The notes beneath the pieces were generated by a model, which did no database searches, was not told the origin of the DNA, and was given only the letters and a program-made list of their open reading frames with translations. This document shows positions 56,140 through 64,000 of a stretch of 64,000 nt of DNA, in pieces. Each line of letters starts with the position of its first letter. Position 1 is the stretch's first letter. The stretch is from NCBI GenBank assembly GCA_015178975.1, contig WHVD01000034.1, forward strand, positions 434,001 through 498,000, in the 5' to 3' direction. A program made the position numbers and the translations under genes. This stretch comes from Hysterangium stoloniferum (taxonomy: Eukaryota > Basidiomycota > Agaricomycetes > Hysterangiales > Hysterangiaceae).

Positions 56140-58365
56140 CTAAAACAACCACGGCCCCACTACAGGTATTTTCGACATTCAACACAAGTAGGATGCTAGA
56201 AAAAATATTAAATACGTACCTCTCCCTTGCGCACCCTCGGGCTTAATCTGTAAACAACTCTGATGAATCAAGTTCAACGCTTTTGCTGCATCTCGGGATT
56301 CAATGACACAAGAAATATTGATTTCCGAGGCGCCTTGGCTGATCATCTCGATGTTGATATTCCCATCCGCCAGCGTCGAGAACATGCGGCCTGCAATACC
56401 GACCATATTCCGCATCTGATGACCCACTAACGAGAGGATTGCCATGTCAGGATGGACCGACACCTGTGGTTTCGAGTTAATCTTTTTTTAAGGAAAAAGG
56501 GGAAAAATGGTTGGTCACATACAGTGCCGCTCTTTTCTAACTCCTTCACCAGACGAGCAAGAATCTTCTTATTTAACCCACCATCCTCGATAGCCATACT
56601 CACATGCACCTCGCTGGTACTGATCAAATCGACGACCACGCCAAATTTATCCAATGACCCAAAGATGCCGGCTAAGAAACCATGGCTCACGCTCTTCCGG
56701 TTGGAATTTACGTTGATGACAAGGATGTGTTCTTTAATAGTCACGGCGGTAGGCAGCCGTTTTCGACGGTGTCGCTCCTCGGTCTCTGACGCTAGATCGG
56801 CCAGTACCGACAATGGCGTCCCTTCACGTAGTAACGTTTCCAGATCAGGAGAGGGAGGCTCATCGGTAATGTCGCTTTCAGGCTGGATAACTGTTCCTCG
56901 CCCCACGGGATTTTGAACATTTTTAATGCGGATTGGGATTTTGCAACGAATAACCTGACACGGGGGCCCATTTATTCGCACCAACCACATTAAACCACAG
57001 AATGAACATACCTGTTCCATGGTGAAGGGATGGACGACTTCGCTTCCATAATATGTGAGTTCCGCTGCTTCGTCGGGGGAGATGAAGGGAATGAGGCGAG
57101 CGGTGGGCACTTTCCGAGGATCAGCAGTGAAGACGCCGTCTACTTCTTTCCATATTTGTAGTTCACACGCAGAGAGGCCGACGGTAAGAAGGGCAGCTAG
57201 AAGATCGGTATATCCTCTCCCGATCTGACGTAAAAGTGATCCTGGAACGGGGCCAAAAAATCCTAAAACGAATAAGTAAAGACCAATTATGATATACTGT
57301 ATGAATGTGGCCACCTGTTACGACGGGGACTCTATTCCCACATTGTCGGATGCGCTCTCCTAGAAGGACCGATAGACGATCATAAAACGTCTGGTCCAAT
57401 GATTCGACGTCTCGACTTTTGGATGTCTGATTATCATCATCCATCCCTTCGGGAACGATACTTTCTAACGAAACATATTCTGCATCAATCCCCTACAATG
57501 AATTAAGAACGGGGGGAATCGTAAGAAAGACAAAAAGTCGCATACGCGATCTCTTAAGATGGTGGATACGAGCTTGCATGCCAAACGTTCACCAACTCCA
57601 ACGATGGAATCTTTTGATCGAGGGGAAATTTCATCAATCACCTGCGTTGCGTGGAGGAAAGCTCGCAGTGCCTCGCAGTCATGTTCAATTTCGTTAATTA
57701 ATTCTTTCAGCAGCGCCGGGTCATTGACGGCTTGTTTTGCGGCTGTAATATGTTCGGATTTGAGTAAATCTACGGTCCCGTTGAAAGGTTGACTGCAGGA
57801 ACTGCTATACAAAGGGGTGGAGGGAGGGGGAGAGGTGGCGCGAGGGGAGGAACCGCTTCGAGCTCTCGATCCAGGTGTAACAGGCGAAGAAGGGAAATTG
57901 GGTGCATCTTGTGCTTGGGGACGGCCCCAGAAATAACCCGAGGGGGGCGTGCTCGTTCCTGGTGATTGCGGTGCAGTTGGGCTAATACAATTTCTACGCA
58001 GCGCCTCCGAAGCAGCTCTCAGGAGAATATTTGTGGTACCAAGAGCTTTGGTTGATCCTGATCTTGCGGAACAAACGATTGCGACACGGTGTTGATCTAG
58101 ATAAGATCTTTAAATCGGTCAGAACAAGTGTGCACTGTCGTGGATCGGGAAATGAAACAAATAAAAACACATACGGTATAATCTCCTCAGCGATTTTGAC
58201 GGCAAATTTACCAACACTGGTTCCGCCATATTTTTGGACTAGCCATTTGGCTGATGGATCCATGGTATTTTGGTGTAAGTTCGGGGGAGTAGATGGTGGG
58301 GAGAGGGAACTCCTCGAAGAGCTTTCTGAGGGACTGGCAAATGAGGGAGTGGAGGCCTCTGACAT
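56140..58365 (-). CDS. HOM3: Aspartate kinase (aspartokinase)
   Basis: Catalyses ATP-dependent phosphorylation of L-aspartate, the first step to threonine, methionine and isoleucine, in the cytosol. Seven exons (minus): 58365-58175, 58107-57546, 57492-57315, 57262 to about 57012, 56954-56523, 56463-56220, 56159-56140, about 625 residues. Motifs: KYGGTSVGK (45-53), VAIVCSARSGSTKAL, FFGPVPGSLLRQIGRGYTD, WKEVDGVFTADPR, and ELTYYGSEVVHPFTM. Two C-terminal ACT regions follow (HILVINVNS..., MAILSLVGHQMRNMVGIAGR), which mediate threonine feedback. It is longer than yeast Hom3 (527) because of a Ser/Pro-rich insert of about 60 residues after ILLRAASEAL. The ATG at 58365 is chosen because upstream in-frame sequence looks non-coding; MDPSAKW (residue 35) is an alternative start. 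Confidence 0.93.
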
Positions 58366-58473
58366 ATCTCCCAAAAAGAACGTTTTCAAGTAAAATAAAA
58401 TAAAGTTATCACTGCTACGTGGAAGAGTCAGTTGTGAAAACTGCTGATACAATTCGAGCGGTAAGATCACATT

Positions 58474-58481
58474 ATGACTCA
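58474..58481. promoter_or_regulatory. Gcn4/CPC1-type site ATGACTCA
   Basis: ATGACTCA, the general amino-acid-control consensus, lies about 110 bp upstream of the aspartate kinase ATG. HOM3 of yeast is a known Gcn4 target. Here it is inferred from sequence and position only. Confidence 0.6.
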
Positions 58482-59016
58482 AAGTCACGCGGTCACACTT
58501 GTCCATCCTTGTCGGTAACTACTTAATTACTCCGTATAGGAAATCAGCAGCTGTTTGGGATGCAAGTATTCACTCGGATACTACAGCGTGGTACGCGGAA
58601 CTCGGGGCTGGTAAAAAATGGGGTAGTTACAACTTATTAACAGCTTCCATTGGTCATAAATTGGCACACAACACACCCGAACCTCGCAGAAGCAGTTTAA
58701 AATTATAATTTTAAGCACGAGGAAATCATTTCTTAGTACCGTAAATTGTAAGTTGCGTCTTTTTACGTTGCATTCCATCGTTCTGGATACAAAAGGGCCA
58801 GATGACTCCGTCAATCATCACTCAACATCATCACTCAACAGGGTTGCATATTTCACGAAAGTGTATAAATGTTACTTTTACCGCATATCTGAATATTAAT
58901 CATTCAAATTCAAAACTTTCTGATCGTGGGAAATTGCTGCACGGCGATTACGTAAGCCGATTAAGGTTGCCCCGTGTCGACACTAAGCTGAAGGACAATC
59001 TTTATTCAACTGGTGC

Positions 59017-61694
59017 ATGGACACCTTTAGAGACGTACCAGAGTTCTTTGAGGTGGAACTTGGCGAGTCTATTCTAGCTCGCACTGAAATCCTCGGTGAG
59101 TTTTTCTTAGTAAGTAGAGGCCTTCTTACCTCACATTCCTACAGCTACATTTCGTGAACTCGGGCCACCCGATCTTTGCCACACTGTAAAAAGCCAAGGA
59201 AAAGGACAAAGAGATGTATGTCCCGTGGTTGTTATATCTCATGATGATGCTAACCTTTGCGCCTTGCCAGCTTGGTACATATCACTACGTGTCAGGCGTT
59301 GATGCCTCATCATCTGCTTCTCTTGCGGCTTACTTGAATTCCTTGACATATGCCGTCGAAGACAATGCAGCATGGTTCTCGAAAAGCACCGCTTTTAAAG
59401 TCCGGAATGGTTGTTTCTGGTGTGTTTCGTTCAGGGCTACGTTTAGGGAGACGGGCTCATCATCTCCAGTTGTTTCAATGCGTTTTCTCGTGTAGACGTT
59501 CGTGTGGACGTCAAGATTCCTGGTGGTGTTAATGCGTATGTTATTGATCTACGTGGAGAGCGGTAGGTTGAATCATTCAGCGGGCAGTCTCCATTCTGAT
59601 ATCCGGGTAGCCACGAGGCAACTCCTGAAATATGGCAAGAAACATACTTGTCAGCTTTGCTTCGCTCCATTCTTTACGCCGACGATCCCAGCTATCGTCT
59701 GATGGGTTTCCGTAAACTTGACCCTATCACGACACCTGAGGCCGAACTTCGGTTTTTGCAGGCTGCTGGTGCTCTATTTTCTAAAGGTAGCAAATCCTTT
59801 ATTTAAAATATGGATACTATGCCAGCTCACTTTTATAGGTTGGCAGCTTGGCTCAGATCCTGAAATACAGGTCGCCAGCATGGTTTCTAATCATCTCACT
59901 GCCGGTATCCTCAAATATTTTGGGGATAGTTTCCGATTTGACCAAGCAGCGAACCTGTTTGAAAAAATCAATGCTCAAGAGCCAGAGGTGGCCTCTCTCC
60001 TTGCACAGAGCTATATTGGGATGAGTATGTCCACGCATTTCCTTATTTGATCATTTGCTTAATCTGGCTTTAGATGAAGAAGTGAAAGCAGTTCAAATAA
60101 TGGCATCCGCCCTTCGTGATCACCCACAATCATATACCCTGCTCCATGTACAATGCGATTTCCTCCGTGGCAAAGGCAAATTTGAATGGGCACTCAAACT
60201 CGCAAGACAAGCTGTCAATTGTGCCCCAAGCGAGTTCGTCACATGGGCTAAACTCACTGAAGTGTACATTGAGCTGGGCATGTACGAGTCGGCGCTGCTT
60301 ACTTTGAATTCGTGTCCGATGTTCACGTACAACGAGAGGGATCTTCATCGGATGCCAACGCCACAAAGGACCCATCTGCCCGTCAAACAGTACATCGTTG
60401 ACTCGCAAGTGCTCGGAGAAGATCGGGAAGAAGATAATGAGGTGGGTGACTTCATCCATTAATACAGGCACCATGGCTTGAATCGTCTTTCATAGGCCGA
60501 TCCAGCTTTGAAGCGATTACCGGCGCCTAACTTGCGCGGCACGTTCGCCCGTGCATACTCGCTTCTCACCCGATTGGTATCGCAGATAGGATGGGACGAA
60601 CTCCTTACTACACGATCAACCGTCTTCGTGATGGAAGAGGAATACCGGATGCAAAAAGCGCAGGCTGATATCAGCAATGTTGTCAACGGCAGTGCCGACA
60701 TTGTCAATGGCGCAGACGATAATGCGTCCACCCGAGCAATTTCCTCTCCAGCACCGAATGGTTCGAATCAAACAAGCTCCTCTGACATACCCACCATTCG
60801 TATATCCACAGAAAGTGGCCGTGATAAAAAGGCCAAAAAAACCGAAGAGATGTCTGCGCAAGCAGATAATGTCAAGGCAGCAGAAGCGCCAGGAACCCCC
60901 GAAGAGACTGTAGGCAAGCCTGTACAAGCCGCAGTGCACGAAGATGGCGAGGAGACGGCATCTGGTGAGACTGCAAATGTGAATAATGCAGAGGCGTTTT
61001 CTTTCAGCAATAAACGTCTATGTGAGCGGTGGCTTGATAACCTTTTCATGGTGCTATATGAGGTGCGTCCTCGTACATGCATCAAGAACCTGACAATATG
61101 ACACCTCACCACGTGACCTGTGTAGGACCTACGGATATGGACCATCTTTCGGGCAGAGGTTGCACACTTTAAAACCCAGCACGTGGCATACCGAAAGACT
61201 GGGGCTGAATGGGAGATCCTCGGCGATCTCGGCTTGCGCTTGCATCATAAGGAGGAGGCGAAGGAGGCGTATCAGCGGTGCCTTGAGGCGAAGTTCAGTG
61301 TCAAGGCGTGGTATAAGCTTCTCGATATGTATGCGGACGAGGGGGATCTTCTGCGTTCTTTACAGGCAGCTGTTAGGCTAACTGCGTATCAACATCGGTG
61401 AGAACAGTTTACTGTCAACCTTTGCCGAGTTTGACTTGTGCATCGATACGTAGATATTATATGGAGATGTCGGTGAGTTACACTGCTTTTAATCCCTCAG
61501 CTGGGACTTACTGTCCTACTCTGCAGTATCCGACGACTGTTGCTCACCATCTCTACAAACTTGGTCAAGTGCATGGTCATGGGAAGCTATCTTACACACT
61601 TATGAGCATGGGCTTGCCTGAACCATTGCTAAAAATTATGGAGGGATATCTTCGTTACGGGCGTGCCTTCAAAGTAGAAGGTTATGATTTCTGA
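59017..61694 (+). CDS. ChAPs-family exomer component (Chs5-Arf1-binding protein)
   Basis: Multi-exon gene. Exon 1 is 59017-59095 (MDTFRDVPEFFEVELGES), exon 2 is 59145-59215 (FRELGPPDLCHT), and exon 3 begins at 59271 (YVSGVDASSSASLAAYL). Later exons give CFNAFSRVDVRVDVKIPGG, then FRKLDPITTPEAELRFLQAAG, TPR-like helices (EPEVASLLAQSYIGM, EFVTWAKLTEVYIELGMYE), then AYSLLTRLVSQIGWDELL, and the end KIMEGYLRYGRAFKVEGYDF (stop 61694). This is the ChAPs domain layout of yeast Bch1/Bud7/Chs6, which with Chs5 forms the exomer coat carrying chitin synthase and other cargo from the trans-Golgi. A hydrophilic, probably disordered insert (about 60660-61000) is specific to this copy or lineage. It shares a divergent promoter region with aspartate kinase. 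Confidence 0.87.
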
Positions 61695-62314
61695 TTACTT
61701 TTCCCGATGCGGCGTAGTGCTAGTATCGTATCTTATCTCATTTTATAACAAAATTAGCTTGTATATGCCTGTGGTTGCTGTGCGCTCGGAGTGACGTTCT
61801 CGGAACAAAGGCACGTTCACATCTACATAAGGTAGGGTAAGCTGGTAAATAAATTGCCTTTGGAATAATATCACCATTCACTAGTTACCGTTGATAAGAG
61901 ATATGTATCCTGTTGTCACCCTGCCTAAACTTGGCATGAAGCGGAGTCCCATGTACAGTGATACTTAGAGTTGCTGTTGCATATGCACCTGGATACTTTA
62001 ATAATACATATCAATGTGCCTATTAACACCTCCACCGACCAGCTCAAAAAAAAAAAAAAACAAAGATTGGCTTAAGTTTGACGCGATCATGATGTCTTTA
62101 ACTCTAAATTGGTTGTTGAATGGGATTGACCACTCGGTTGTTGCGGACGTGCCTTTGAAGGTGAAACGTGTGATTTTCGAGAAAAATAACTGTATCACAT
62201 ATATAAAGGTGGCTGAACATTGTTACGACATAAATAACATATTTGACAAAGTAAAACATATCAGGCTTTTAATTAGGGAGCGGCGGAGTCGGAAAAACTA
62301 ATGGCCACCCACAT

Positions 62315-63694
62315 ATGGAAAGGAACTGTTCAGCGTCCATCATGTCCTCTTCCCCAGTTCTGCGTCGTCTTTCGACAAGTACTTCAGCATCTACTGATCC
62401 CCGAGAAGATTTGATAAATGCGTATGAAGCTGAAGAAGAACGAATAATTAACGTTCTGTCTCGGAAACTTGAACAGGTTAGGAGTTTTCTCTCTGTGCAA
62501 AATCACGCTATTCATGAAGAAAAATATCATAGCTGCGTGAGGAGAAAATTACTCTGGAGAATGCACTAGAAGCAGAATCGGAATCCCATGTCAATCGTTT
62601 AAGCCGTGAACTGTCGCTGTTGAGGTCTAGACAACGTGTCTCAGACGACCTTGAGGCTGCCGCGCCCCAACCACCTCCAAGCGTGCTGCCATCCATTGAC
62701 CCCCGCTTCCCAACCCCTGAAGCAATGCTAGATGCTATAAGAAAAGAAAACGAGTCGCTAAGGAATAGGTTAGTGGATACGGAACGGGATTATGTGCGAA
62801 TCTCGAGATTGAACGAAGTGTACCGCGAGGAGCTTATTGAACATCGTCGACGGGTGAGTAAATCTATCTATTTATTTCACTTCCCGCTGAGATCACTATA
62901 AGCTCGGATTATCGGTGGATAGTCTTGTGGGACTAGGGTCTGCGGTAGATCCCTACTCGCAACCTCTCCATCGCAGGTCCGCGTCGAATTCCCCAAACAC
63001 GTCCATCTCTTATGTCCCTCGCTCCGTTGTTTCTGGCCTCCCGATCCCTCGTCCGTCTTCTCACCTGAATCGTCCCAACTCATCGCAAGCCGGCCCAGAT
63101 GATCCTTCTGTCACGACTCCTTTATCTAACTCGCCGTCCTCGTCTCCTTCCCCCTACCCCTTTTCCCCGTTGACCAACGTTAATCCCGCATCATATATTT
63201 CTAACGCGACTCACGTTACCACCCCGTCATCGGCCTCTCTCCACTCCACACCTCCTGCGCCTTTCCCTGCCCAAACTTCAATGTCTTTATCTTATCCTTC
63301 GGTCCCTCCCCCTTCCTTATCGTCGTCTCTAGGTAGTCCCATTCCGTCCATCTCTCATTCGCCCACGGAGGCACGTGGCTCTCGGAATTCACGGCCTTGC
63401 GCACGTGTGGCGGAAGTTGGAAACCTACGAGACATCAGTCGGAGTCGGAGCCGTCGAGGTAGTAATGCACATTCGCAGCCCGGCAGTCCTCTGAGTGGAA
63501 CGTCAATTTTACCGCACTCGCCTCCTCCGCCAACGGGCTTAATACTCCAAAATGGGAATGGGAATGGTCAACAACAACAACAGCAGCAGCAGCAGCAGCC
63601 GTCGAGATCGAATTCGCGTCATCGTATTGCCGAGACGGGTATTCTGAGTCGTAGAAATGGCAATTTGGTCACTCCGGAGGAGTCTGAAAATTAA
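62315..63694 (+). CDS. Coiled-coil, Ser/Pro-rich protein, function unknown
   Basis: Exons 62315-62476, 62533-62853 and 62903-63694, with introns GTTAGG...TAG and GTGAGT...AAG, both phase 0, give 424 residues. The N-terminal third is predicted coiled coil (EEERIINVLSRKLEQLREEK, then SHVNRLSRELSLLRSR, and ENESLRNRLVDTERDYVR). The rest is Ser/Pro/Asn-rich and disordered, with an SRSRSRRGS stretch, a run of ten glutamines (63569-63598) and a terminal RHRIAETGILSRR. A second in-frame ATG at 62342 could be the start. It looks like a conserved fungal hypothetical; I cannot name it. No signal peptide or membrane span. Confidence 0.8.
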
Positions 63695-64000
63695 CTGGGG
63701 CTTGTTGTCGCTTGTTTCTCTGTTTCTCGTTATTTTTGTACTGCTGGGGTACCAGTTTCCTACAGTGCTACGGGATTAATGCGACCCTTTAGTTATGTAA
63801 TTTACCGTTCGGTGAATATTAGTCTGCATAACGGAGCTTCTGTGGTGCGAATATTCTCACGGTGTAAGACTGGTATCTGCTGCAGGTGCAGACAGACACT
63901 AGAATGAGTGATGGGGAATAAAACCACTACTGTATTATAAGCCACATGTACAGAATATATACAAGTGGAGAACAATGGGAATGAGAACAATAGGAGTGAG
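63695..64000. other. 3' flank of the last gene
   Basis: No further gene can be supported in the last 300 bp. Confidence 0.5.

Noticed and set aside
62045..62060. Run of adenines as a poly(A) tail of a retroposed copy
   Set aside because: No target duplication or processed coding sequence lies upstream. It is probably a simple homopolymer between genes.

Overview
The window is genomic DNA of a filamentous fungus, most likely a mushroom-forming basidiomycete (Agaricomycetes). The evidence is short spliceosomal introns (about 44-70 nt) with GTRNGT donors and CTRAY branch points, an atypical basidiomycete-style G-alpha gene cut into 12 exons, a ChAPs-family exomer gene, a PDR-type ABC transporter, and chromodomain-bearing Ty3/Gypsy retrotransposons. 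No bacterial features are present.

Layout. Bases 1 to about 42,600 are a nested transposon region; bases 42,600-64,000 are a conventional gene-bearing region with no recognisable transposon. The transposon region holds: (i) element A (5210-16803), a full Ty3/Gypsy chromovirus with 630-bp LTRs and TSD ATCAC, one gag-pol frame killed by 11 stop codons, and an extra unrecognised ORF downstream of integrase; (ii) element B (17390-26737), a full chromovirus with 805-bp LTRs and TSD TATAT, gag and pol in different frames joined by a probable -1 frameshift signal, and a spliced antisense gene between pol and the 3' LTR; (iii) many solo LTRs of the B family and of a second family C, most with clean 5-bp TSDs; (iv) a truncated B-type element on the minus strand (36811-40537) and a third fragment near 42000; (v) a degenerate Tc1/mariner element (32206-33782) inside a solo LTR, itself inside a relic A-type gag; (vi) AT-rich blocks carrying an unusual DDE transposase fused to a chromodomain; (vii) two halves of a large agaricomycete gene (P-loop NTPase-like plus nuclease-like).

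The most striking structural result is that the two gene halves in (vii) and the two transposase halves in (vi) are all explained by one inversion of about 25.4 kb with breakpoints at TA dinucleotides (4192-4193 and 29588-29589). Undoing it on paper rejoins both genes in frame. The most striking coding result is the antisense gene of the B family: with its two introns removed and a nested solo LTR subtracted, it predicts a 294-residue protein with a coiled coil and a CX2CX6CX9CX2CX6C cluster, the spacing of fungal Zn(II)2Cys6 regulators. Three copies in the window keep its TATA region.

The right part, in order, holds: a G-alpha subunit (42864-45088, minus) with a 4-nt microexon and no catalytic switch-II glutamine; an intergenic stretch (45089-49341) with nothing recognised; a PDR/ABCG full transporter (49342-54794, minus); an intron-containing tRNA-Lys(CTT) (55393-55486, minus); aspartate kinase (56140-58365, minus) with a Gcn4/CPC1-type TGACTCA site upstream; a ChAPs exomer-cargo-adaptor gene (59017-61694, plus); and an unnamed coiled-coil/Ser-Pro-rich protein (62315-63694, plus). 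Decay of the retroelements is dominated by C-to-T change at CpG (including CGA to TGA stops), which suggests cytosine methylation of repeats.
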